Positions 16,785 through 26,144 of a stretch of 64,000 bases of DNA are shown in pieces. Under the pieces are notes generated by a model. It searched no databases. It worked only from the letters and a program-made list of their open reading frames with translations, and was not told where the DNA came from. Where the stretch lies: assembly GCA_963774625.1 (NCBI GenBank), contig CAVZFQ010000001.1:1-64000 (forward strand), in the 5' to 3' direction. Every line of letters begins with the position of its first letter. Position 1 is the stretch's first letter. The position numbers were made by a program, and so were the translations under genes. This DNA comes from VAXT01 sp963774625 (GTDB lineage Bacteria; Actinomycetota; Thermoleophilia; Gaiellales; Gaiellaceae).

Positions 16785-17246
16785 CTAGACAACCAGGCGG
16801 AAGAGCAGGATGTTCCGCTCCGGGTCACGCCTCAAGAGAGTGACCGTGAGCGTGCCTCGCACGTTGTCGTAGAGGCCCGTGCCACCGATCACCGCGACCT
16901 CGTGGTACTGCGGGTACTCGAAAGCACCTGAAGCGACGATCTTTCCCTTGGGGAGCGAGTACGTGCCGCTGCATTGCTGGGCGTAGCGGGTCGTGTAGGT
17001 GCAGACGAGATCCGCATGCCCGATTGCGCGCACCCGAATCCCCTTGTTGTAGAGGAGAAAGCGCTTCACGGTGAGATCGCCTGCGCCCCGTCCCGGAGGA
17101 CCACGGTCGATGAACTGCAGCTTGACTGCCCGCGAGGTGAGGGTGATCGTTCCCGGTGTGGTGAGCGCCGGGGAGCCGCGAGTCAGCAACCCCGTCAGCA
17201 GGACGATTCCAACGAGCACGGTGGCGAAGAAGAGTGTCTTTTTCAT
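16785..17246 (-). CDS. Secreted allene-oxide-cyclase/dirigent-like barrel protein
   Basis: 153 residues: signal peptide MKKTLFFATVLVGIVLLTGL, then an eight-stranded barrel pattern ending in YHEVAVIGGTGLYDNVRGTL. This AVxGGTGxYxxxxG block is the signature of the allene oxide cyclase/dirigent-like barrel superfamily; bacterial members are exported proteins without a proven reaction. Its ATG overlaps the stop of the histidine kinase gene (ATGA), so it is made together with the two-component system. Confidence 0.75.
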   Translation of the reverse strand: MKKTLFFATVLVGIVLLTGLLTRGSPALTTPGTITLTSRAVKLQFIDRGPPGRGAGDLTVKRFLLYNKGIRVRAIGHADLVCTYTTRYAQQCSGTYSLPKGKIVASGAFEYPQYHEVAVIGGTGLYDNVRGTLTVTLLRRDPERNILLFRLVV

Positions 17247-18807
17247 GTCTCCCCCTCTTTACGCTCTTTCGGGTCATTTTCCTTACTGCCGTTGCCGCCT
17301 CCGTTGGCACCCGGGAGCTCGAGCCAGAAGGTCGATCCCTCGCCTTCGGCGCTCGTGAACCCGATTCGACCGCCGTGGGACTCGACGATGTCTCGAGTCA
17401 CGGCCAGGCCGAGACCAGTTCCTGAGATGCCACTCGTAGCGACGTCTCCGCGGAAGAACTTGGTGAAAATCCGAGGCTGCTGGGGAGCAGGGATGCCCAT
17501 CCCCTGGTCGCGGACGACGACGCGAACCGAGTCCCCGTCGAGCCCGGCCTCCAGCTCGACGACCCCGCCGTCGGGCGAGTACTTGATCGCGTTCGAGAGC
17601 AGGTTCCCGATCACCTGCCGGAGCGCATTGGGGTCGCCCCGCACGGGTAGTGGCTGCTCCGGCACGTCGAGCTCGAGGCGGTGGTCGCCGCTTTGCTCCT
17701 CGTAGAGCTGTGCCTCCTCCCGGAGCAAGGGTGCAATGTCGACGACCTCCTCCACCTGGGCGAATCCGCCCTCCTCGATGCGGCGAACGTCCAGGAACTT
17801 GTCGATCAGCTCCGAAAGCCTCCTCGCCTGTGCGTCGACGACGCCGAGGTAGTGCCGGCGCGTCTCGGCGTCATAGTCCCTCGAAAGCAGCAACGAGGTG
17901 AACCCCAGGACCCCAGCGAGAGGAGTCCTCAGCTCGTGCGACACCGTGTTCACGAGCTCCGACTTCATGCGGTCGCTGTCGCGCAGCTGCGCGTTCTGCT
18001 CCTCGAGATCGCCTAGCGCGACCTGGAGGCGCTCGGCCATCTCGTTGAATGCCCGCGTCAGGTCGCCGACCTCTCCCGGTCCGCCCTCGTGGAGACGCAT
18101 GGAAAGGTCTCCACCGGAAAGCTGGGCCGCGCCCGAGGCGGCTTCCCGGATCGGCCGTGCGATCGAGCGGGCAAGGTAGAGCGCAAAGAGGAGGATGAAC
18201 CCAGCCGAAGCCGCGAGTCCGCTGACCCCGAGCGCGATCGCGAGCGTCGAGCTCTCGTCGGCGGAACGCGCTCGGGACGCCACAAGGACGTCTTCCGCTC
18301 CAAGAAATTCGTCGAACCGCACGCGGATGTCGCCGATACGGCGCCTTCCTTCACGCGCCGTCGCCAATCTCGCGGCGGCCCGACCAACCCCACCTCGCCG
18401 GAAAAGCGCAAGACGGGCTCGGCGTTGTACGCGAGGTAGTCGCGAATGGCCGCGACCAGATCTTGCGCACGTCGACGCTGGGAGGGCTCATCGGCCGCGA
18501 GTTCCTCCAGACGGCGGAGATGGCTGGGAAGCTCTTTCCGTGCAGCCTCGTACGGGGCCAGGAAACTCCTTCTGCCCGTGATCACGTATCCGCGCACACC
18601 CGTCTCGAGGTCGAGAACGAGCTTCTGGACCATCAGCGCCTCGGCAGTTACGTCGCGCGACTCCGCTTCCTCGCGTGTTGCCTCGCGAAGTGTCGAGAGG
18701 GCCAGGATGAGGATCACGAAGGCAGCCGCGATGAGGATCGCGAGCAAGACGCTCCCGGCGACCAGCCGGGTCTGGAGGGAAACGCCTCCTGATCGCCGCC
18801 GGCTCAC
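17243..18807 (-). CDS. Sensor histidine kinase (CHASE3-HAMP-HisKA-HATPase), frameshifted
   Basis: Reconstructed as about 520 residues. Membrane segment 1 (LVAGSVLLAILIAAAFVILI), a CHASE3-like extracellular helical domain (TGVRGYVITGRRSFLAPYEA), membrane segment 2, a HAMP domain (ARSIARPIREAASGAAQLSG), HisKA with VSHELRTPLAGVLG, and HATPase_c with N box (NLLSNAIKYSPDGG), G1 (VRDQGMGIP) and G2 (GTGLGLAV). The frame shifts near 18375, inside the CHASE3 domain. I chose the GTG at 18807 because it forms a GTGA overlap with the response-regulator stop. It is encoded with the receiver protein upstream and the barrel protein downstream. Confidence 0.85.
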
Positions 18808-19217
18808 GGCCCGTCCAGCAGGTGCTCGAGCTTCGCCTTCAGCACGTCGGGATCGAACGGCTTGGGGAGAAAGTCGTCTGCTCCCGCCGCGACGATGTCC
18901 TCGTGCGACTCGCTCCACGCGGTGACGACAAGGACCCGAGTATGGCGAAGTCGCTCATCTCGGCGCAGCCCGGCGAGCACGTCGAGGCCGCTGAGCCCGG
19001 GCAGCATCAGATCGAGGACCACTGCGTCGGGTATGAGCTCTTTCGCGAGCTTCAGGGCGACGTAGCCGTCGCTCGCTTCCGCAAAGCGGTAACCGCCGTC
19101 GAGCGACGCCCGCACGAGCTCGCGCAGCGCCGGCTCGTCTTCGCAGATCAGGATGGTCTTGGTGTTTTCCAACGGCTCTCGGTCCGGGGCTGTCTCATCG
19201 AGTTTTCGAGGCCGCAT
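18804..19217 (-). CDS. Response regulator, receiver domain only
   Basis: A single receiver domain: KTILICEDEPALRELVRASL (acidic pocket), DAVVLDLMLPGLSGLDVL (phospho-acceptor Asp), VLVVTAWS (switch Thr) and ADDFLPKPFDPDVL (Lys-Pro). No output domain follows, so it acts by protein-protein contact or phosphorelay. The stop overlaps the kinase start (GTGA). The open frame continues upstream to a TTG at 19394; I prefer the ATG at 19217, which gives the usual short lead before the first strand, but no Shine-Dalgarno decides it. Confidence 0.8.
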   Translation of the reverse strand: MRPRKLDETAPDREPLENTKTILICEDEPALRELVRASLDGGYRFAEASDGYVALKLAKELIPDAVVLDLMLPGLSGLDVLAGLRRDERLRHTRVLVVTAWSESHEDIVAAGADDFLPKPFDPDVLKAKLEHLLDGP

Positions 19218-19474
19218 GGTCGCCGCAGCCGTGTTCCGGCCGAACGATTTCTCGCGAGGCTCGCCCTTGAGCCCCGTCACCACACGATAGCGCGATGCCC
19301 GGAAAACTTCGCCTACCTCCGCCAATAAGCCGGTAGTGCTCATGAGCTTGCGTTTCCAGCGGCGGAGGAAAGTCCTTCCCGGCGTCACTCTCAACCTCGG
19401 AAAGCGAGGCGGTAGCGTCGGTGTCGGCCCGCCGTAGACGCCGCTCTCGCTGAAGAGAGATACTCCCGAGGCAG

Positions 19475-22066
19475 ATGGCTACGGCGGCATCTGCTTCGAG
19501 CTCCGGTGACCTTCGCGGCCTGCGGCTCCTCCTCGGCTACGTAGCTGTCACCACATTTCTGATCATCGCGTTTGCGATCTCGATCTCTGTCGGGAACCGC
19601 GAGGACCCGCCGACCCCGGTAGCCGGTTTCTACACCTCCGGATCGACCTGCCTCGGCGAGAGGGCCAGGCTCGACCAGTCCGGTGTCTTCGTCGACCTCG
19701 ACGGGCCCGGGCAGTCCGAAGGAAAGCTGCGCCTGGACGAGGATCGTCTGACGGGCGACGTCACGTGCGTGGACGGGTCCTCCGCGGAGGTCGACCTGAC
19801 CGTTGCGGGCGAGGACACCGAACAGACGCTCCGTGGAACGGTTGGCGGAGAGAGCGTCGCAGCCACCTTCTCGGGCGAGTTGCCGGAGCCCGGGGTGGGC
19901 AAGGCGCCGGCGAAGAAACGCTCCGGTGAGGAGACGTTCGGCCGGCTGATGCTCGCAATCGCGGCCATCATCCTCGCGGCCCGACTTTCCGGTGCCGCAC
20001 TCCGCCGCCTGGGCCAGCCGCAGGTAATGGGCGAAGTCCTGGCGGGCATCCTGCTCGGCCCGACTCTGCTCGGAGCGATCGCACCCGAAGTCCAGGCCTA
20101 TCTGTTCCCGGCCGACATCGTCCCGCTCCTGTCCGGCGCCGCGCAGATCGGGCTCGCCTTCTACCTCTTTCTCGTCGGGATGGAGCTCGACCCGCGCATC
20201 CTGCGGGAGCGCGTCGGTCAAGCGCTCTTCATCTCGAACGTGAGCGTGGCCTTCCCGCTCGCCCTCGGGTTCCTGGCGGCACTTGTCGTCTATCCACTGC
20301 TCGCTCCCGACGTCGACTACCTGCCGTTTGCACTGTTCATAGGCGTCGCGATGTCGATCACGGCCTTTCCCGTGCTCGCGCGAATCCTCATCGAACGCCG
20401 GATGCTGAAGCGACCCGTCGGGGCACTGGCCATGGCCGGGGCGGCCATCGACGATGTCACCGCCTGGGCGCTGCTCGCCCTTGCGACCGCTGTCGCCGGC
20501 ACTGGGTCGGGCTCTCACGTGTTCGTCGTCATCGGGCTCGCCACCGCCTTCACGGCCGGGATGTTCATCATCGTCCGCCCGCTGCTGAAACGCGTCTCGA
20601 CCGCTTATGACGAGGTGGGTCGCGTGCCTCCACTCTGGCTCGGTGCGATCTTCGTCGCCGTCCTCCTCTCCGCATACCTCGCTCAGCAGATCGGAATTGC
20701 GGCGATCTTCGGCGCCTTCGTGATGGGCCTGATCATGCCCCGCCACGCGGGCCTGACGGACGACGTTTCAAGCCGGCTCGAGGACTTCGTCGTCATGGTC
20801 CTGCTGCCGCTCTTCTTCATCATCACGGGCCTGCGAACCGAGGTCGGGTCGCTGAACCGCCCGGTGCTCTGGCTGATCACGCTCGGGCTGATCGCTGTGG
20901 CGATCGTCGGCAAGTGGATCGGGGCCATGGTCGCAGCGCGCTACGGCGGGTTCGGGCTCCGCGAGTCGGCCGCCATCGGGGCTCTGATGAACACGCGAGG
21001 ACTGACCGAGCTGATCGTCCTCAACATCGGCCTCGAGCTCGGCCTCGTCTCGCCGACCCTCTTCACGATGCTCGTGATCATGGCGCTCGTGACGACGTTC
21101 ATGGCCGGGCCGGCACTACGCCTGATCGATCCCAAGAAGCTCTTCTCTTCGCCGCCCGAGGAAGAGGTTCGCGAGGCAATGGCCGAGGAGGGGGTCGAGC
21201 CAAGACACTCCGTCGTCGTGTCCGCCCAGGACAGCAGGAACCTGGACGCGCTGCTCGCGATCGCGGAGCCGCTCGCGACGACGGAGCCGCCGCGGGAGCT
21301 GATCATCGCGCGCCTCGTCGCCACGCAGGCGATTGCGACCGGCCCAGCATCCGACGAGCGCGAGCTACGGCGCGCAACGGAGGAGGTCAACACACGGCGC
21401 GACCTGCTTCGTGAGCGAGGAATCGACGTTCGCGCCGTCGCGTTCACGACACCCGACGTCGGCGAGGACCTCGTCCAGCTCGGCTCCGACGAGTACGTCG
21501 ATCTCCTGCTCGTCGACGGGCGCAGGCCGCTGCTCGGGCCCGGCGTGCCCGCGGGCGAGATCGGCGCTGCACTGGAACGTGCACCGTGCGACGTGGGCGT
21601 GCTCGTCGAGGGCGCAGGGCTGCCGAAGATCGATGCCCAGGACCCGGTCGTCGTGCCGTTCGGCGGCGCCGAGCACGACTGGGCCGCCCTCGAGCTCGGC
21701 TCGTGGATCGCGGCGGCTCGTGGTGCGCCGCTGAGGCTGCTCGGCGCCTCGGCCGAGAACGGAGCGGGACGCGACGCCAGCCGCTTGCTCGCGAACGCAT
21801 CGCTAGTCGTCCAGCAGCTCGCAGGCATCGCCGCCGAGCCCGTGCTCACGAGGCCGGGCGAAGAAGTGATCAGGGCGTCAGAGGGCGCCGGCCTGCTCGT
21901 CGTCGGACTTTCCGAGCGCTGGCGCGAGGAAGGCCTCGGGCCGGTCCGCGCCGAGATCGTCAAGGCCGCTCCCGCGCCGATCCTGCTCGTCCGCCGCGGA
22001 ACGCGGGCCGGCGCGCTGGCCCCGCGTGACGACATGACGCGCTTCAAGTGGTCACGAGCGGGTTAG
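19475..22066 (+). CDS. CPA2-type cation/proton antiporter with N-terminal extracytoplasmic domain and USP-like C-terminus
   Basis: 863 residues. A first membrane segment (about 17-37) is followed by about 110 mostly beta, exported residues (GFYTSGSTCLGERARLDQSG...), then the 12-segment Na+/H+ exchanger core with GQPQVMGEVLAGILLGPTLLG, FLVGMELDP, AMSITAFPVLARIL and MNTRGLTELIVLNIGLELGL, the hallmarks of CPA2/KefB-like antiporters. From about residue 580 there are two universal-stress-protein-like domains ending in APAPILLVRR. The exported insertion before the transporter core is unusual. It is followed 10 bases later by the MMPL gene on the same strand. Confidence 0.85.
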   Translation: MATAASASSSGDLRGLRLLLGYVAVTTFLIIAFAISISVGNREDPPTPVAGFYTSGSTCLGERARLDQSGVFVDLDGPGQSEGKLRLDEDRLTGDVTCVDGSSAEVDLTVAGEDTEQTLRGTVGGESVAATFSGELPEPGVGKAPAKKRSGEETFGRLMLAIAAIILAARLSGAALRRLGQPQVMGEVLAGILLGPTLLGAIAPEVQAYLFPADIVPLLSGAAQIGLAFYLFLVGMELDPRILRERVGQALFISNVSVAFPLALGFLAALVVYPLLAPDVDYLPFALFIGVAMSITAFPVLARILIERRMLKRPVGALAMAGAAIDDVTAWALLALATAVAGTGSGSHVFVVIGLATAFTAGMFIIVRPLLKRVSTAYDEVGRVPPLWLGAIFVAVLLSAYLAQQIGIAAIFGAFVMGLIMPRHAGLTDDVSSRLEDFVVMVLLPLFFIITGLRTEVGSLNRPVLWLITLGLIAVAIVGKWIGAMVAARYGGFGLRESAAIGALMNTRGLTELIVLNIGLELGLVSPTLFTMLVIMALVTTFMAGPALRLIDPKKLFSSPPEEEVREAMAEEGVEPRHSVVVSAQDSRNLDALLAIAEPLATTEPPRELIIARLVATQAIATGPASDERELRRATEEVNTRRDLLRERGIDVRAVAFTTPDVGEDLVQLGSDEYVDLLLVDGRRPLLGPGVPAGEIGAALERAPCDVGVLVEGAGLPKIDAQDPVVVPFGGAEHDWAALELGSWIAAARGAPLRLLGASAENGAGRDASRLLANASLVVQQLAGIAAEPVLTRPGEEVIRASEGAGLLVVGLSERWREEGLGPVRAEIVKAAPAPILLVRRGTRAGALAPRDDMTRFKWSRAG

Positions 22067-22076
22067 TGTCGCCCGG

Positions 22077-24242
22077 ATGAAAGGGGTCCTACTGCGGTTC
22101 CCCAGCCGCCGTTCGAGCTGGGCCGTGATCGCAGGCTGGATCGTCCTCGTCGTCCTCTTCGCCCCGTTCGGCGCCAGGATCGCCGACGTCACCAACGACG
22201 ACTACGTTCTGCCCGGAGGATCCGCGACGGCCAAGCTCCAGGAGACGCTCAGGGAGCGCTTCCCCGGAGGCGCCCAGCGACCGGCGATCTTCGTCTACAA
22301 GCGCGAAGGAGGCCTGACCGCGGCGGACCGACGGAAGATCGTTGCCGACGCGCTGGCCGTCCGCGACCTGAAGGACGTCGAGCAGCCGATCGTCCCCTTC
22401 ACGCCGCGCTCGCCCCCGGACCTCGTCTCCCGCGACGGCGAGGTCGCGTTCACGATCATCCCGATCCGGGTCGACGACATCTACCACGTCACGCCGACGA
22501 TCGAGGAGATGCGCGAGCGGATCGAAGCGGAGCCGCCGCTCGAGGTCTACATCACGGGCTGGTCGGGCATCGCGACCGACTACAACTCGGCGATCAAGGA
22601 GGCGGACCTCAAGCTCTTCGGCGCGACGGTTGCGCTCGTCCTCATCCTCCTGATCGCGGTCTACCGCTCGCCGATTCTCGCGCTGGTGCCACTACTCGTC
22701 GTCGGGATTGCGTTTTCGGTGGCGAACGGGATCATCTACCTGTTGAACCAGGGCATCGGCTTGCCCGTGGACACGGCATCGAACTCGCTCCTGCTCGTAC
22801 TGATGTTCGGCGCCGGGACCGACTACTGCCTCCTGCTGATCTCGCGCTACGGCGACAGGCTGAGACGGCGAGAGTCCGCCCAGGATGCGCTGCGGGAGGC
22901 GATTCCCGAGGCGACCCCGCCGATGGTGGCGAGCGGCGTCACGGTGATCGCGGCCCTCCTCGTCACCCTCGCGGGCATCTTCGGCGCCTTCCGCACCTTC
23001 GGGCCCGTGACGGCGATCGGCATCGCAATCGTCCTCCTCGCCGGCCTCACGCTGCTGCCGGCGATCCTCAGCCTCCTCGGGCGGAAGGCGTACTGGCCGA
23101 ACGCACGGTCGGTCGCGCCGACGGGAGGCGCCGCCGAGGGCACCGAAGGCCGGTGGCGCGCTGTCGGCCTGCGCGTTCGCTCCCGGGCGGGGCTCTACCT
23201 GGGCGTGGCGCTGGCCTTCCTCCTCCTCGCCTGCACCGGGCTCACGCTCTGGCAGACCGACCTCAACCCGATCGCGCAGTTCCGCACCGAGACGGAGTCC
23301 AAGAAGGGCTTCCAGATCCTGGAGTCGACGTTCCCACCCGGCACGGTGGCGCCGACCGCGATCCTCGTCGAGCGCGAGACGGGACGAGTGCAAGCGTCCG
23401 ATCTCGAGCAGGTGGCGAACCGCGTGCGGCCGATCCCGGGCGTGGCCAGAGTCGTCGACACCGGGCGGCGCTCGACAGACGGCCGAGCCGCGCTGCTGAA
23501 CCTGATCTACGTGGACGATCCGTTCGGCCGCGCAGCGGTCGAACGCACCAGGACCGTGCGCGACACGCTGGCGGAGACAGGGCCGGGTCTGCAGATCATC
23601 GTCGGCGACGGCTCAGCGGATCGTGTTGACCTTCAGGATGCCGTCGCGCGGGACACGAAGGTGATCGTGCCGCTCGTCCTGCTGGTGGTGCTGATCACGT
23701 TGATCATCCTGCTGCGTGCGCTCGTAGCGCCGCTCTTCCTGCTCGCGACCGTCGTGCTCTCGTACGCGGCGACGCTCGGGCTCACGATCTTGATTCTCAA
23801 GTACGTGTTCGGCCAGGACGCCTTCAACTCGGCGATGCCGGTGATCATCTTCATCTTCCTCGTCGCCCTCGGGTCGGACTACAACATCTTCCTGATGAGC
23901 CGCGTGCGCGAGGAGTCCGCCCGCCTCGGGACGCGTGAGGGCACGCTCAACGCCTTGGCGGCGACCGGGCCCGTGATCACGAGCGCGGGCCTCATCCTGG
24001 CCGGCACTTTCGTCGCCCTGACGATCATCCCGAGCTGGGACCTGACCCTGATCGGCCTGGCGGTGGCCCTCGGCGTCATCCTCGACACGTTCCTCGTGCG
24101 CACGGTCTGTGTGCCGGCGCTCACGTGGCTGTTCGACGAGCGCAGCTGGTGGCCGTCGAGCGCCGAGGAGGGTGACAAGGCGACGGTCGTCAGCGGCGTT
24201 TTCTCGACGCAGGAGCTCCTCGGCGTCGAGCGCGACAGCTAG
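22077..24242 (+). CDS. MMPL-family RND transporter
   Basis: 721 residues, about 12 membrane segments in two halves separated by large periplasmic loops. Signatures: FGAGTDYCLLLISRY (first half) and ALGSDYNIFLMSRVREE (second half), both carrying the Asp-Tyr pair of the MMPL proton-relay region. The first periplasmic loop begins with DDYVLPGGSATAKLQETL. In mycobacteria, MmpL proteins export lipids made by neighbouring polyketide synthases; a MAS-like synthase lies 10 kb downstream. The gene ends with a stop that overlaps the stop of the convergent SnoaL-like gene. Confidence 0.9.
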   Translation: MKGVLLRFPSRRSSWAVIAGWIVLVVLFAPFGARIADVTNDDYVLPGGSATAKLQETLRERFPGGAQRPAIFVYKREGGLTAADRRKIVADALAVRDLKDVEQPIVPFTPRSPPDLVSRDGEVAFTIIPIRVDDIYHVTPTIEEMRERIEAEPPLEVYITGWSGIATDYNSAIKEADLKLFGATVALVLILLIAVYRSPILALVPLLVVGIAFSVANGIIYLLNQGIGLPVDTASNSLLLVLMFGAGTDYCLLLISRYGDRLRRRESAQDALREAIPEATPPMVASGVTVIAALLVTLAGIFGAFRTFGPVTAIGIAIVLLAGLTLLPAILSLLGRKAYWPNARSVAPTGGAAEGTEGRWRAVGLRVRSRAGLYLGVALAFLLLACTGLTLWQTDLNPIAQFRTETESKKGFQILESTFPPGTVAPTAILVERETGRVQASDLEQVANRVRPIPGVARVVDTGRRSTDGRAALLNLIYVDDPFGRAAVERTRTVRDTLAETGPGLQIIVGDGSADRVDLQDAVARDTKVIVPLVLLVVLITLIILLRALVAPLFLLATVVLSYAATLGLTILILKYVFGQDAFNSAMPVIIFIFLVALGSDYNIFLMSRVREESARLGTREGTLNALAATGPVITSAGLILAGTFVALTIIPSWDLTLIGLAVALGVILDTFLVRTVCVPALTWLFDERSWWPSSAEEGDKATVVSGVFSTQELLGVERDS

Positions 24243-24733
24243 CCGCGGCGAACGGCGGACTTGAGCCGCGTCTTCGTGTTGAAGAGGCCGTACAGCGCGC
24301 GCTCCGGCACGCTCTTCTTGGCCGGCAGCAAGCCGATCTGGCGTGCGGTCGCGGACTCGTCCCAGTACGAGTCCAGGCGCTTGATGAGGCCGTCCTCGAC
24401 CTTGATCAAGTCAGCGCCTTCGGCGGCGATCGCCGCTCCGGTCGCGCGGAGCCCCTGGAACGGCTTCCCCGAGAAATGGCCCGTGGCGCGCCAGTGGCAG
24501 GCGACCTGGTCGCCCTGCTCGAAGAGGTTCAGGACCTCGTACTCCCAGTCCGGTATCGCCGCGAAGAGCCCGCTGAAGTAGGCGAGCCACTCGTCGGGCA
24601 CACGGAGCTCCCCGACCGGCGCGAGGTGGTCGATCCCGCCCGGTGCCCAGCACTCCAAGGCCGCATCGAGGTCGCGGCGGCGAACGGCGGCGAAATAGCG
24701 CTTGCAGACGGCGATCGCGGGAGAGTCGGCCAC
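24239..24733 (-). CDS. SnoaL-like (NTF2-fold) polyketide-cyclase/ester-cyclase family protein
   Basis: About 164 residues. The NTF2-like cone shows as VCKRYFAAVRRRDLDAALEC, then WAPGGIDHL, IPDWEYEVLNLFEQGDQVAC, HWRATGHFSGKPFQGL and KVEDGLIKRLDSYWD, which is the ester cyclase/SnoaL-like pattern. Such proteins cyclise polyketides or act as hydrolases and isomerases. I chose the GTG at 24733 because it starts one base after the stop of the FAD oxidase gene; upstream residues in frame are antisense to real sequence. It is the last gene of a minus-strand operon close to a polyketide synthase. Confidence 0.8.
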   Translation of the reverse strand: MADSPAIAVCKRYFAAVRRRDLDAALECWAPGGIDHLAPVGELRVPDEWLAYFSGLFAAIPDWEYEVLNLFEQGDQVACHWRATGHFSGKPFQGLRATGAAIAAEGADLIKVEDGLIKRLDSYWDESATARQIGLLPAKKSVPERALYGLFNTKTRLKSAVRRG

Positions 24734-24734
24734 C

Positions 24735-26132
24735 CTAGGTGCCCTGGAAGAGCTCGCGGAAGTACGCGTTGAGCAGCCGCTCGTTCGGATCGAAGCGGTT
24801 CCGGTACTCCTCGAACGTCTCGATCCGGTCGCCGAACGCCTTGCGCGCATGGTGCGGCTTCAGCCCCCACGACTGGTTGAAGAGTGGCTTGCCGTCGTGA
24901 TCGCTGCAGAAGTCGTTGTAGGCGTCGAGGAAGTCCCTCCACCCGGGCTCGCCAGTCGAGACCGGATCGATCGTGAGCACCGGCCCATCGTAGGTGTAGG
25001 AGAAGAGGGAGCTGTCGTCCTGCGCGATCCGGTAGCCGACGTGGAGCATGTTGGGCCGAAAGCCGATTCGCCTGTAGTAGTCCTTGGCAAACTGGAAGTA
25101 CTCGAGCAACGTCTCGGCGTATTGCTCCTCCTTGAACGCCCAGATGCTGAAGGTGTAGCGCGAGCCGCCCGACTTGTCGGGATAGCGGATCATCTGGTCA
25201 GTTGGAACTGTGTGCCGAGCCGCGAGCCGGGCCATCAGGATCTGGGCCGCCCGGTTGCTCAGATTGACCAGGCGGTAGCGAGGCCCGCTGAGCGGCACGA
25301 AGCGCTCCAGCTTGGCGTTCAGCCCCGGGATGAACGTCTTCCACCCGAAGTTTCGAAGCTTCCACAGGGTATGGGTGGCGGGTCTCTGCGCCTCCTCCGC
25401 CGGGCCCGAGTAGCGGCGGAACTCGACCGCGATGCGGTCGAGGTACGGGAAGATGTACATCATGATCGACTGCCCGCGGTTACCGAGCTCGGGCAGTTTC
25501 CTCGCGAAATCTTGGACCTTGAGCACGCTGTGCTCGACCTCCATCGCCTGGAGCGGCCGGACCTTGAACGTCGCCTCGTAGACGATCCCGAAGAGCCCAT
25601 AGCTGGAACGGGCGGCCTGCAGCAGCTCGGGGTCTTTCTCGTCGACCTCGAGGAGCTCGCCCGAGGGCGTGACCATCTTCATGGCCACGCAGTAGGAGTT
25701 CGCCTGCCCGTACTCGCCCGGCATGGACGCGTCCTTCGTCGCGCAGCACGCGAGGCTGCCGATCGTGGCGTTCCCCAGCTCGATGTTCACGTAGAACTGG
25801 AGGCCGCGCTGCTCGAGCTCCTTGGCGACGTCGATCAGCATCGCGCCAGCCTCTGCAGTGACGGTGTCCGTGCCGATGTCGAGGATCCGGCTCATCGGCT
25901 TCATGTTGATGACCGTCCCGCCGTCGGCCACTCCGCACACGGTTGTCGAGTGCCCTGAGCCACGCGCGCGGACGGGTGAGGGGTACTTGTCGGTGTCGCG
26001 CATGACCGCGACGATGTCCTCGACGGTCCGGGCTTCGGCGACGGCGCCCGCCTCCCAGTCGAGATCGCCGAACCAGTTGCGAACGTCGGGCGGCGAGCCT
26101 GTGCTCGTCTGTTGCGGGGTCTCCTGCTTCAT
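24735..26132 (-). CDS. FAD-linked oxidase (gulonolactone/arabinonolactone oxidase-like)
   Basis: 465 residues. An N-terminal FAD-binding PCMH domain with PVRARGSGHSTTVCGVADGG (about 52-71; the His of GHS is the usual covalent flavin attachment point in sugar-1,4-lactone oxidases) and GNATIGSLACCATKDAS. The C-terminal cap region ends with HARKAFGDRIETFEEYRNRFDPN, close to the D-arabinono-1,4-lactone oxidase C-terminus. It probably oxidises an alcohol or lactone with O2 or another acceptor. It sits between an epimerase and a SnoaL-like protein in a tightly packed minus-strand operon, so a tailoring or cofactor role there is plausible. Confidence 0.85.
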   Translation of the reverse strand: MKQETPQQTSTGSPPDVRNWFGDLDWEAGAVAEARTVEDIVAVMRDTDKYPSPVRARGSGHSTTVCGVADGGTVINMKPMSRILDIGTDTVTAEAGAMLIDVAKELEQRGLQFYVNIELGNATIGSLACCATKDASMPGEYGQANSYCVAMKMVTPSGELLEVDEKDPELLQAARSSYGLFGIVYEATFKVRPLQAMEVEHSVLKVQDFARKLPELGNRGQSIMMYIFPYLDRIAVEFRRYSGPAEEAQRPATHTLWKLRNFGWKTFIPGLNAKLERFVPLSGPRYRLVNLSNRAAQILMARLAARHTVPTDQMIRYPDKSGGSRYTFSIWAFKEEQYAETLLEYFQFAKDYYRRIGFRPNMLHVGYRIAQDDSSLFSYTYDGPVLTIDPVSTGEPGWRDFLDAYNDFCSDHDGKPLFNQSWGLKPHHARKAFGDRIETFEEYRNRFDPNERLLNAYFRELFQGT

Positions 26133-26144
26133 CGGCCCATGAAA

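Noticed and set aside
19391..20746. 451-residue minus-strand frame opposite the CPA2 antiporter
   Set aside because: Composition rich in Arg, Asp, Glu and His with no domain; it is the mirror of the antiporter's codon bias.
24702..25958. 418-residue plus-strand frame opposite the FAD oxidase
   Set aside because: Shadow frame without motifs; the minus strand has the full PCMH-type oxidase.
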